Assembly: GCA_016711405.1 (NCBI GenBank) | Contig: JADJSZ010000030.1 | Location: 12,270 to 76,269 of the forward strand | Direction of reading: 5' to 3' | DNA from: Candidatus Hadersleviella danica | GTDB lineage: Bacteria; Chloroflexota; Anaerolineae; Promineifilales; Promineifilaceae | DNA: 64,000 nucleotides | Part shown: positions 50,758 through 60,800 of the stretch, piece after piece | How the letters are laid out: each line of letters opens with the position of its first letter | Numbering within the stretch: the stretch's first letter is position 1 | The notes under the pieces: model-generated | What the model was told of the DNA's origin: nothing | Databases searched by the model: none | Seen by the model: only the letters and a program-made list of their open reading frames with translations | Made by a program: the position numbers and the translations under genes

Positions 50758-53423
50758 ATGTTCGCCATCCCTTTCCACAACCTGACGGCCGCTGATTTAC
50801 CCCGCGTGGGGGGCAAAGGAGCCAACTTGGGCGAAATGACCCGCGCTGGCTTTCCCGTGCCACCGGGCTTTTGCGTCAGCACGGCCGCTTTCCACGCCTT
50901 CATGGCCAGCCACCCCCACTTGGATGATTTTTACGCCCAACTCGAGCAAATCCCCGTGGGCGATGTGGCACAAGTGCGCCAAATAGGAGAGGCGGCACGG
51001 GAGCAGTTGCGCCAATTGCCCATCCCGCCCGCCGTGGCCGAAGGTGTGCAAGCGGCGTGGCGCGAATTGGGAACCGACAAAGCCTATGCCGTGCGTTCCA
51101 GTGCCACGGCCGAAGATTTGCCCAGCGCCTCCTTTGCGGGGCAACAAGATACCTACCTAAATATACGCGGCGAAGCCGAATTACTGGCCAAGATGCGTGA
51201 CTGTTGGGTGTCGCTCTTCACCGACCGCGCCATTTTGTACCGCCAGCAAAACAAATTTGACCACCGCCACGTGGCGCTATCGGTGGTGGTGCAACAGATG
51301 GTTCAGCCAGAGGTGGCGGGCATTTTGTTCACGGCCGACCCCATGACAGGCCAGCGGCACACGGCCGCCATAGATGCCAGCTTTGGGCTGGGCGAGGCGT
51401 TGGTGGCGGGCTTGGTCACGGCCGATTTGTACCATGTGGACAAGCGGAATTGGCGCATCCTCCGCCAGCAAATTGGGGAGAAAAAGCTGGCCATCCGCTC
51501 CCTGCCCAATGGCGGCACCGAGCAAATTAGCGTCGCCGAGGCGGAACGCCATCAAGCCGCCCTGAGCGAGGCGCAAATTGTGGAACTGGCGCAATGGGGA
51601 GCCAAAATCGAGGCGCATTACGGCCGTCCCCAAGACATCGAGTGGGCTTTAGCCGATGGACAATTTTACATCGTCCAATCGCGCCCCATTACCTCGCTCT
51701 TCCCCCTGCCCCAGCCAGCCCCACCACCTGAAGATGGCCTGCACATCTACCTCAGTTTTGGCCATGCGCAAGTGATGACCGACCCGATGAGCCAGATGGG
51801 ACGAGAAATCATCGCCCTCATTTTGCCCTTTGGCCGCCCCGCAGGCGTGTGGCAAAACCCCTATTTGCCCTCGGCAGGTGGCCGTGTCTATGCCGATGTA
51901 ACCCCTCTCTTGCGCCACCCACTCATGGGGCGCACATTGCCACGTGTGCTCAGTGTGGCCGACCCGCTGTTTGTGCGGCCGTTGCAAGAGCTGATGAACC
52001 GCCCCGAATTTACCCCGCCCCACGGCGAACGCGCCGCCACGCGCACCCTCCTGCGTTATTTGGGGCCAATTGGCGGCCGTGTCTTGCTCAACTTATGGGT
52101 TCGGCCGCCCGAAAAAGGGTTGGCAAAAGCAGAAGCCCTCATCGCCAAGAATTTGACGGCCGTCCAGCAAGAAGTCGAAGCGGCCGAGCCGGGCTTGCCC
52201 CGCTTACGCATCGTGCGCCAGCGGTTGGGCCACATTTTTATAGATTTGGCCTTACAAGTCGCCCCCTTCCTTGCGACAGGGATGCTGGCCACCAAATTGC
52301 TGGAGCGGTTGGTGGATGGTCTGGTCGCCCCCGCCGATGTAGCCGCCTTGGGGCGGGGCTTACACGGCAATGTGACCACCGAAATGGACATGGCCGTGGG
52401 CGATGTGGCCGACGCGGCGCGAGATGTGCCCGCCCTGATTGCCCATCTGCAACGGCGAGACCTGCCTGCCACCGAAATCATCCGCACGGCCGCCGATATC
52501 CCCCACAGTGCCCCCTTCTTGGCCGCGTGGAACCAGTTCGTGGCGCAATACGGAATGCATTGCTACAGGTGGTGGTGGGCAATTTACAGCGCGGCCAAAT
52601 GGGGCAACATCGCCACTACCATGCCCAGTTAGCGGCCGAGAGGGAGGCGGCGGCCGAACGCATTGTGGCGGCCGTGCGCGGGGCAGGCAAATGGCTCCGC
52701 TTGCCACTTGTGCGCCGCCTGATGCGCGTCTCACGCCATCTCATGGCCGTGCGCGAGCACCCCAAGTTTGCGCTCATTCGCCTGCTGTGGTTGGCCAAAC
52801 AAGCCATCTGGCAAGGGGCGGATGAACTGGTGGCCAACGGCCGTTTAACAACCCGCGAAGACGTGTGGCATTTGAGTCTCAACGAACTGATTGAGGCGTT
52901 GGCAAACCCCACCCAAGAGGTGCATGGCCTAGTGGCTACGCGCAAGGAAGAGGCACGGCGCTGGGCACAACTCACCCCACCCCGCATTCTCTCCAGCGAG
53001 GGAGAAATCCCAACGGTGGGGTATGCGGCCGTGGACGCACCCGCTGGGGCACTCATCGGTAGCCCCGTGTCGGCGGGGGTAGTGGAGGGCATTGCCCGTG
53101 TAATTACCGACCCGTACAGCGAGGTGCTAAACCCCGGCGAAATCCTCATTGCTCCCTTCACCGACCCCGGCTGGACACCCCTGTTTATCAATGCGGCGGG
53201 TTTGGTCATGGAAGTGGGCGGACTGATGACACATGGTTCGGTGGTGGCACGGGAGTATGGCATCCCGGCCGTGGTGGGGGTATTGGAAGCGACGCGCAAA
53301 ATCCACACAGGCCAACGCATTCGGGTAGATGGGGGGGCAGGGTTTGTGGTGGTGCTGGATAAAGGACGAGGGACGAAGGGACGAATGACGAATGACAAAT
53401 ACCCCTCTTTAAAGAGAACTTAA
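50758..53423 (+). CDS. PEP synthase/rifampin phosphotransferase-like enzyme, interrupted near 52560
   Basis: The N-terminal ATP-grasp domain is complete: GGKGANLGEMTRAGFPVP (18-35), AVRSSATAEDLPSASFAGQQ, ILFTADPMTGQR and DIEWALADGQFYIVQSRP. A long middle region of the rifampin-phosphotransferase type follows. The C-terminal swivelling domain contains GGLMTHGSVVAREYGIPA with the phospho-accepting His (codon 53232-53234). Near 52551 the frame moves from NQFVAQYG to LLQVVVGNLQRG. The stretch I expect between them in relatives, a MRxxxEIDxxxPRW-like motif, is missing, so this is a small deletion plus frame change rather than one indel. If real, the enzyme is probably inactive as a rifamycin kinase. 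The last residues (KGRGTKGRMTNDK) derive from GGACGAA-type repeats. Confidence 0.8.
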
Positions 53424-53456
53424 CCCACCTTTAACACCGACTTAACCGCCCCCCTT

Positions 53457-53483
53457 TTGCAACGGTGTAAAAAGGTTTATACT
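53457..53483 (+). promoter_or_regulatory. Candidate promoter for the ABC importer operon
   Basis: TTGCAA (53457-53462) and TATACT (53478-53483) are separated by 15 bp, shorter than ideal. The start codon at 53530 is preceded by AGGAGAAG at good spacing. Confidence 0.4.
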
Positions 53484-53529
53484 TGCCAAGTGTTTCAGTA
53501 ACCATTAGTCACTGTCAAAAGGAGAAGAT

Positions 53530-54678
53530 ATGTTTTGGAAAACCCGTTCACATTGGCAATTTGTGCTATTCATGTTGGCGATGGCTCTCGTCGCCGCCTG
53601 TGGAGGCACGGCTGAGCCAACGGCCGCGCCCACCACTGCCCCCAGCACAGAAACCGAAGCCGACCCAATGGCCGAATTGATTGCGGCCGCCCAAGCCGAA
53701 GGGACGCTCACCACCATCGCTCTGCCCCATGATTGGTGCAACTACGGCGAAATGATCCAATCCTACAAGGATAAATACGGCATCGAAGTCAACGAACTAG
53801 ACCCCAACGCTGGCTCGAACGACGAACTCGAAGCTGTGAAAGCCAACATGGACAACCCCGGTCCACAAGCCCCCGACGTGCTCGACGTAGGGTTTGCCTT
53901 TGGTTTGCAAGCCAAAAACGAATCGTTGATTCAACCCTACAAAGTCGCCACTTGGGATTCCATCCCCGATAGCGTCAAAGACGCAGAGGGCTACTGGTAC
54001 GGCGACTACTACGGCGTGTTGGCCTTCTCGGTCAACACCGATTTGGTCGAAAACGTGCCCCAAGATTGGGCCGATTTGTTAAAACCAGAATATGCTGGCC
54101 AAGTGGCTTTGGCAGGCGACCCCCGCTCTTCCAACCAAGCCATCCAATCGGTATATGCCGCCGCTTTGGCCACAGGTGGCAGCTTAGATGATGCCAGCGC
54201 TGGCCTGACTTTCTTCAAGCAATTGAACGATGCGGGCAACTTTGTCCCCGTCATTGCCAAGACAGGAACACTTGCCCAAGGCGAAACCCCCATCGTCGTC
54301 AACTGGACTTACTTGGGGCTGACCGACCGTGATACGCTGGACGGCAACCCACCCATTGAAGTCGTTGTGCCTGCCTCCGGCCGTTTTGGTGGCGTGTATG
54401 TTCAAGCCATCAGCGCTTATGCGCCCCACCCCAACGCCGCCAAGTTGTGGATGGAACACCTCTACTCCGACGAAGGGCAACTCATCTGGCTGAAAGGGTA
54501 CTGCCACCCCATCCGCTACGAAGACATGCTCGCCCGTGGGGTAATTCCAGCCGACATGTTGGCCAAACTGCCCGATGTAACTGGTGCGGTATTCCCCACA
54601 CTGGAACAATTGGATGCGGCCAAAACCGTCATCACCACCGACTGGGATAGCATCGTCGGGGCTGATGTGACCGAATAG
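53530..54678 (+). CDS. ABC importer substrate-binding lipoprotein (polyamine / iron / aminoethylphosphonate-type, family 1)
   Basis: The signal peptide ends in a lipobox (LVAAC, Cys24) followed by a Thr/Ala/Pro linker, so the protein is lipid-anchored outside the membrane. The mature part fits the PotD/FbpA-like fold: LTTIALPHDWCNYGEMIQSY near the start, GDYYGVLAFSVNTDLV, WADLLKPEYAGQVALAGDPR and the C-terminal YVQAISAYAPHPNAAKLWME with GQLIWLKGYCHPIRYEDM. The length (382) is usual. The frame is intact. It heads a four-gene importer operon with two permeases and a PotA-like ATPase. The ligand is not certain; spermidine/putrescine, Fe3+ and 2-aminoethylphosphonate are the family options. Confidence 0.87.
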   Translation: MFWKTRSHWQFVLFMLAMALVAACGGTAEPTAAPTTAPSTETEADPMAELIAAAQAEGTLTTIALPHDWCNYGEMIQSYKDKYGIEVNELDPNAGSNDELEAVKANMDNPGPQAPDVLDVGFAFGLQAKNESLIQPYKVATWDSIPDSVKDAEGYWYGDYYGVLAFSVNTDLVENVPQDWADLLKPEYAGQVALAGDPRSSNQAIQSVYAAALATGGSLDDASAGLTFFKQLNDAGNFVPVIAKTGTLAQGETPIVVNWTYLGLTDRDTLDGNPPIEVVVPASGRFGGVYVQAISAYAPHPNAAKLWMEHLYSDEGQLIWLKGYCHPIRYEDMLARGVIPADMLAKLPDVTGAVFPTLEQLDAAKTVITTDWDSIVGADVTE

Positions 54679-54690
54679 AAGCCACGTAAG

Positions 54691-54744
54691 AAGTAAAAAG
54701 TGAAAAGTAAAAGGTACCAACCTCTTACTTTTCACTTTTTACTT
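54691..54744. repeat. 20-bp perfect hairpin of AGTAAAA heptamers in the ABC operon
   Basis: AAGTAAAAAGTGAAAAGTAA (54691-54710) pairs perfectly with 54725-54744. It lies right after the binding-protein gene and could, as in other importers, stabilise its mRNA so that more binding protein than permease is made. Confidence 0.75.
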
Positions 54745-54772
54745 TTCACCGCTCCCTCTCCCTTTCCCGCTC

Positions 54773-55647
54773 ATGCCTACCCCCCCTCGCTCCACATGGG
54801 TCAGCCGCTTGAATCTCAATTGGCTAGGCTTGTTACCCTTCTTTCTTTTGCCTTCGCCTTTTTATTTGCCCCCACTTTTTATTTATTGCGGGGCAGTTTT
54901 CAAGATACGTTGGGCAACTTCACGCTGGGGAATTATCCTCGCCTAACCCAAGATTTTGTTCTGCAAGCCTACTGGCGGAGTCTGCGCATCAGCTTTGTAA
55001 CAGCGTTTTGGGGTGGGATTTTTGGCTTTTTGCTGGCCTATGCGGTGGTGATGGGCGAATTGCCCAGCCGTATTCGCACCACGTTGCTCACTTTTTCAGG
55101 GGTGGCCTCTAATTTTGCGGGTGTGCCATTGGCCTTTGCCTTTATCGCCACACTGGGGCGCACAGGCATGGTCACAGGGTGGGTGCGCGATTCGTTGGGG
55201 ATTAATTTGTACCAAGAGGGTTTTAGCCTTTATTCATTTGAGGGGTTGAGCCTGACCTATCTCTATTTCCAATTCCCTTTAATGGTTTTGATTATTGCCC
55301 CAGCATTGGAAGGGCTTAAAAAAGAGTGGCGTGAAGCGGCCGAAAATCTCGGTGCCAGCGCATGGCAATACTGGTGGCACATCGCCTTGCCCATCCTCGC
55401 CCCCTCTATTCTGGGCACGATGATTTTGCTGTTTGGCAACGCCTTTGGGGCACACGCCACCGCTTTTGCCCTGACAGGTGGCACTTATAACCTCGTCACC
55501 ATTCTCATTGGGGCACAAATTCGGGGGGATGTGTTGCGCGACCCCGGCCTTGGCTATGCTTTGGCGATGGGCATGGTGGTCATCATGGCCATTTCGATTG
55601 CCGCTTACACATGGTTGCAACGCAAAACCGAGCAATGGCTTAGCTGA
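54773..55647 (+). CDS. ABC importer permease 1 (PotB-type), frame break near 54845
   Basis: An inner-membrane permease with about six helices and the EAA loop (EWREAAENLGASAWQYWWHI). The likely start is ATG at 54773 (MPTPPRSTWVSRLNLNWLGLLPFFLL), with one base shift near 54845 into FAFAFLFAPTFYLLRGSFQD. An ATG at 54796 reads straight into the second frame but gives a less typical N-terminus. The periplasmic loop, SGVASNFAGVPLAFAFIAT and GGTYNLVTILIGAQIRGDV motifs are of the PotB kind. It works with the second permease and the ATPase downstream. Confidence 0.8.
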
Positions 55648-55718
55648 GTGGTTAGTGGCGAGTGACTAGTGGCTAGTGCCGCTGGCGACTCCCCACTAGC
55701 CACTAACCACTAACCACT
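55648..55718. repeat. ACTAACC / AGTGGCT heptamer hairpin
   Basis: AGTGGCTAGTG (55668-55678) pairs with CACTAGCCACT (55694-55704), flanked by GTGGTTAGTG and CACTAACCAC repeats. It fills the gap between the two permease genes. Confidence 0.7.
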
Positions 55719-55719
55719 T

Positions 55720-56559
55720 ATGAGAATTAATTTCAACAAGGTTTTTTCGTGGTTTATTTTAGCTCTGGGGGCACTGTATTTTTTTGTGCCGCTTTATGCC
55801 ACGTTTATGTTTTCGCTTCGCGCCCAGCGAGGGGAATATAGTTTACGCGCCTATGAGTTGGTGTTGGCCGACCCCAAATTTTTGGGGGGAACCGTGGATG
55901 GGCAGTTTGCCTTTGGTTCGTTTCTCACTTCGGTGACAGTCGCCTTATTTACGATTACGTTTAGCTTGTTGCTGATTGTGCCCACGGCCTATTGGGTGAA
56001 TTTGCGTTTGCCCAAAACGCGTTCGGCCGTGGAATTTGTGACCATGATGCCCTTTGTCATTCCAGCGGTCATTTTGGTTTTTGGCCTTATTCGCGTTTAC
56101 AGTCGGCCGCCTTTTATTCTGACCACCAACGAATTAACCAGTAATTTTTTGCTCGTCTGTGCCTACACCGTTCTCTCCTTTCCCTACATGTACCGCGCCG
56201 TAGACACGGGTCTGCGCGCCATTAACGTGCGCACCCTCACCGAAGCGGCGCAATCGCTGGGGGCGAATTGGGGGCAGATTTTGTGGTGGGTTATCTTCCC
56301 CAATTTGCGCGTGGCTTTGCTCAGTGGGGCGTTTCTCACCTTTGCCATTGTGCTGGGCGAATTTACGATTGCCGTCTTTTTGGCCCGCAAAACATTTGGC
56401 CCCTATCTGGCCTTGCTCATTCAAGACCGCGCCTATGAGCCGGCCGCATTGACCATTATGGCCTTTGCGCTGACATGGCTGGCGATGGTCGTCATTCAGT
56501 TTATCGGCTCACGCGGCCGTACTCCCGGCCATGCCCCCACGGCCGGCGGGCCACGATAA
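55720..56559 (+). CDS. ABC importer permease 2 (PotC-type)
   Basis: 279 residues with six predicted helices, starting FSWFILALGALYFFVPLYATFMF. The EAA loop reads TLTEAAQSLGANWGQILWWVIFPNL, including the conserved Gly, and is where the ATPase docks. MMPFVIPAVILVFGLIRVY and FAIVLGEFTIAVFLA are core helices. The Arg/Pro-rich C-terminus (SRGRTPGHAPTAGGPR) is not conserved. The frame is intact. It is the second half of the transmembrane channel together with the permease encoded at 54773. Confidence 0.88.
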   Translation: MRINFNKVFSWFILALGALYFFVPLYATFMFSLRAQRGEYSLRAYELVLADPKFLGGTVDGQFAFGSFLTSVTVALFTITFSLLLIVPTAYWVNLRLPKTRSAVEFVTMMPFVIPAVILVFGLIRVYSRPPFILTTNELTSNFLLVCAYTVLSFPYMYRAVDTGLRAINVRTLTEAAQSLGANWGQILWWVIFPNLRVALLSGAFLTFAIVLGEFTIAVFLARKTFGPYLALLIQDRAYEPAALTIMAFALTWLAMVVIQFIGSRGRTPGHAPTAGGPR

Positions 56560-56655
56560 GTGGTTAGTGAGTATTGGCTAGTGGCGAGTGCCGCTGGCTA
56601 TGAATCACCAGCTACCAAACTAACCACTAAACACTAACCCCTAACCACTTCCCCC
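56560..56655. repeat. ACTAACC heptamer repeats before the ATPase gene
   Basis: GTGGTTAGTGAGTATTGGCT and, after a spacer, CACTAAACACTAACCCCTAA repeats form a weaker hairpin than the neighbouring one. No separate promoter was seen. Confidence 0.6.
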
Positions 56656-56658
56656 CCC

Positions 56659-57738
56659 ATGAGCTTCCTCGAACTAACCAACATTCGCAAAGTGTATCCG
56701 AACGGTTTCACGGCCGTCGAAAACTTCAACCTCATCGGCGAACAGGGGGAGTTTATCTCTTTCCTCGGCCCATCGGGTTGTGGCAAAACGACGACGCTCC
56801 GCATGATTGCGGGGTTCGAGATACCCACCGCAGGGCGCATTTTGGTCAACGGCCGTGACATGACCACCACCCCACCCAACAAACGCAACGTGGGCATGGT
56901 CTTTCAATCGTATGCCCTCTTCCCCAATATGAGCGTGGCCGCCAACATCGGCTTTGGGCTGAAATTGGCGCGAGTACCCCGCCCAGAGATTGACCAACGG
57001 GTGAAAGAGATGTTGAGTTTGATTCATTTGGAGGAGTTTGGCGGCCGTTACCCCCACCAGCTTTCGGGTGGCCAACAACAACGGGTGGCACTGGCGCGGG
57101 CGTTGGCCATTCGGCCGCAAGTTCTCTTGCTCGATGAGCCATTATCAGCCCTCGATGCCAAAATTCGGGTCAGTTTGCGGGAAGAGATTCGCGCCATCCA
57201 ACAAAAGTTGGGCATTACCACCGTCTATGTGACGCACGACCAAGAGGAAGCGCTCTCCATTTCGGACCGCATTGTGGTGATGAACCAAGGCAAAATGGAG
57301 CAGGTGGGCACGCCCTTTGAGATTTACAACTTCCCTAAGACGGTCTTTACGGCCACGTTTGTCGGCCAACTGAACTTGTTCACGGCCGTGCTGACCAACC
57401 CAACCAAGGGGGAATGTGACCTGCTCGGGCAAAAGCTCACCGTGAACGAAGCGGCCGATTATCCGCAAGGCACGGCCGTGCGCCTTGCCCTGCGCCCCGA
57501 AGAACTGGCTTTGGGGGAGATAGCAGGCCAAAACCAACTGACAGGCCAAGTCATCACTCGCTCTTTCCTCGGCCCCCTTGTGCGGCTGACCATTGCCATT
57601 GGCGAGACGGAGCTTTCGGCCGACCTCTTTAATGAGCGGCTCTTTATCCCCCCCAACATCGGCGACCGCGTCACCCTTAGCTTTCCTGCCCAAGCGTGTT
57701 GGGTGGTGGATGGGGGCGCGGATGTGAGTAAGAAGTAG
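56659..57738 (+). CDS. ABC importer ATPase (PotA-type, with TOBE-like C-terminal domain)
   Basis: 359 residues. Walker A is GPSGCGKTTT, the Q-loop VFQSYALFPNMSV, the signature LSGGQQQRVALARAL, Walker B LLLDEPLSALD and the switch VTHDQEEALSISDR. The C-terminal ~120 residues (LFTAVLTNPTKGECDLLGQK, then VRLALRPEEL) form the TOBE-type regulatory domain of the polyamine/iron importers. It energises the permeases encoded at 54773 and 55720. The frame is intact. It is the last importer gene; the nuclease gene starts 112 bp further on after another heptamer hairpin. Confidence 0.93.
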   Translation: MSFLELTNIRKVYPNGFTAVENFNLIGEQGEFISFLGPSGCGKTTTLRMIAGFEIPTAGRILVNGRDMTTTPPNKRNVGMVFQSYALFPNMSVAANIGFGLKLARVPRPEIDQRVKEMLSLIHLEEFGGRYPHQLSGGQQQRVALARALAIRPQVLLLDEPLSALDAKIRVSLREEIRAIQQKLGITTVYVTHDQEEALSISDRIVVMNQGKMEQVGTPFEIYNFPKTVFTATFVGQLNLFTAVLTNPTKGECDLLGQKLTVNEAADYPQGTAVRLALRPEELALGEIAGQNQLTGQVITRSFLGPLVRLTIAIGETELSADLFNERLFIPPNIGDRVTLSFPAQACWVVDGGADVSKK

Positions 57739-57823
57739 AAAGTGAGAAGTAGAAAGTAAAAAGTGAAAGGTGAGAGGGTCTGCGTGACCCACTTTTTACC
57801 TCTTACTTTTTACTTTTTACCGA
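57737..57823. repeat. AGTAGAA / AGTAAAA heptamer hairpin after the importer operon
   Basis: AAAGTAAAAAGTGAAAGGTG-type units are mirrored by ACTTTTTACC and TACTTTTTACTTTTTAC after a short spacer. It separates the ATPase gene from the nuclease gene. Confidence 0.7.
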
Positions 57824-57850
57824 ATGAACCCCTAACAGGAGTATTTTTAG

Positions 57851-60800
57851 ATGAGACAATTGCGATTTCTTTTAACCTGTACGGCCGCCCTCGCGGCCGT
57901 TTGGTTGTTGTTGGCAAACTTGCACGTTGCCCCAGTCTCGGCCGCTTCCCCCCAAGGCGGAAGCGTTGTGACTATCACGATGGAGGCGGATTCACGGGCA
58001 CAGATGGCGGAATTTATCGAACTATACGATGGTGGTGTCGGCAACACACCTCTGGATGGCCTTGTATTGGTCTTCTACAACGGGAGCAACGACCTCTCTT
58101 ACCTATCCTTTGACCTTGATGGCCAAAGCACCGATACCGACGGCTACTTTGTGCTGTGTGGCGATGCCGCCAATACGCCCAATTGCGAGATTGGATGTCA
58201 TCCCAATGCGTTTAATCCAAAATGGGCAAGATGCTATCGCCCTTTACAATGCCAACGCGGCCGACTTCCCTTAACACCCCCGTCACCTTGGTCAACCTTT
58301 AGATGCCATCGTTTACGACACCAACGATGCTGATGATGCGGACTCCTCGTTCTGCTCAATGCGGGTCAACCCCAAGTCCATGAGAGCAGTGTCAACTCGG
58401 CAGAGGATTCCAACCAACGTTGCCCCAATGGCACAGGTGGCGCACGCAAACCACCGACACCTATGCCCAATATCCCCCCACCCCCGGTACAGTCAACGTA
58501 TGTGGTGGTCCCCCTGTTCCCAGCGTGGCCAGCACCACCCCCACCAATGGCGCGACGAACGTACCCGTGGCCACCACCGTTGGCGTGACCTTCAACGAAC
58601 CCGTCACGGTTACGGCCAACTGGTTTGACCTGACCTGCACCACGGGTGGAACCATTACCACCACCCACAGTGCCACCCCCGCCACCTCTTACACCATCAC
58701 CCCCAGCGTGGCCTTGGATTATGGCGACGATTGCGTAGGCACGGTGTTTGCGGCCGAAGTCAGCAACAGCAACAGCCTGACCATGACGGCCGATGTCACC
58801 TTCACCTTCTCCACCGCCCCCCTCACGGCCGATGTCACCTTCGTTTATAACGATTTGGAAGGCGTTGTGGCCATGAGCGAAACGGTGTGGCTTGCGGGAG
58901 CGTTCAACGGCTGGACTCCCGTCCAAATGAATGACGCAGGCGCAGGGGTATACACCTACACTGTCGTTGGCCTCATCCCCAGCACCTCCTATGAATACAA
59001 ATACATTGTGGATGACGGCTCCCCACAATGGGATTGGCTCAACACCAACAACCGCTCCATCAGTGTGGTGGGAACTGCCACCCAGCAAGATTACCGCCAT
59101 GTGGTTCCGGCTGGGCCAATTTAGATTCCCCCGCCAGCATGACAGGCACCGTTGGCACGGCCAGCGATAATGTCTTGGGGCAACTGTTTATCAACAATGT
59201 CACCAACCCAACGGGCGAAGGGCGCGGTCTGCAAGCCCAAGTGGGGTATGGCAACAGCACCAACCCCGCCAGTTGGTCGTGGTTCGGGATGGACTTTAAC
59301 GCCCAACTCGGAAATAACGATCAATTCCAAGGGGTCATCACCCCCACCCTTGGCGGCGTGTTCTCCTACACCACCCGTTACAACGGCAACTGGGGCACAG
59401 GCAACCCCCATAGCGCGTGGTATTACGGCGACTTAGACGGCAACGTCGCGGGCGGCGGCTTTAGCCTCGACCAAACAGGGGTTATCAGCGTGGCTGGCCC
59501 CACCCTGCCCGATGTAATCATCAACGAGTTGGATGCCGACTCGCCCGGAACGGATGCGGCCGAATTTATCGAGCTGTATGATGGTGGGGCGGGCAACACT
59601 CCCTTAGATGGGTTGGTGGTTGTTCTCTATAACGGAAGCAATGACCTTTCTTACCAAGCCTTTGACCTTGATGGACAAACCACCGATGGCAACGGCTACT
59701 TTGTGCTGTGTGGCAATGCGGCCAATGTGCCCAATTGCGATTTGGATGTCACCCCTGACACCGATTTAATCCAAAATGGGCAAGATGCGGCCGCGCTTTA
59801 CCAAGCCAGTGCCACCGATTTCCCCGTTGGTTCGGCCGTTACCACCGCCAACTTGGTTGATGCCATTGTGTATGACACGGCCGATGCGGATGACCCCGCC
59901 CTTCTGGTTCTGCTCAACGCTGGCCAACCCCAAGTGAACGAATCGAACAACGGCACACCAGCCGACGATTCCAACCAACGGTGCCCCAATGGCACAGGCG
60001 GCGCACGCAACACCACTACCTATGGGCAATATGCCCCCTCCGCTGGCACCGAAAACTTGTGCGGGGAAGGGATTGACCTCGCTTTAGCGGCCGCCATCAC
60101 CCCTGTCATCACCGACGAAGGGGAGACCATCACCGTTACCCTGACCCTCAACAACGACGCTTCGGCGACCATGACGGCCACAGGGGTGGTGGTGAATGCC
60201 TATTTGCCCGATACAGCCACCGAAATTGACAACGTGAGCAACAGTTGTGGGGCAACCGCCGCTGGCAACACGCTCACATGGACTGTCGGTTCGCTTGCTG
60301 TGGGCGTAAACGTGAGTTGCACCATTAACGCCACCGTGCGCGTGGGCACAACGGGCACAACGCTGACCTTTGACGCAGAAGTTGAAGCCGCCAACGAACA
60401 AGACCTCGATTCGACCCCCGGCAATTTGGGTGGCGCTCCTGCGGAAGATGACGAAGCTCGGGCCACGGCCGATGTCGGCGTGCCCGCCGCCTGCGCCGTC
60501 GCACCCACCCATCTTATCCACCAAGTCCAAGGCAGTGGCGATGCCAGCCCCATTGTGGGCAACGTTGTCACCGTCCAAGCCGTGGTTGTAAGCAATTTCC
60601 AAGCCACCCTCAATGGTTTTCACATCCAAGAAGAAGTGGCTGACCAAGACAGTAACCCTGCCACCTCCGAAGGTATCTTCATCTTCAACAGTACTCCTGT
60701 CAGTGTGGGCGATTTGGTTCGTGTGACGGGCACGGTGGCTGAATTTAGCGGCCTGACCGAACTCACGGGCGCGACTGTGACCCTGTGTAGCCAAGGCAAC

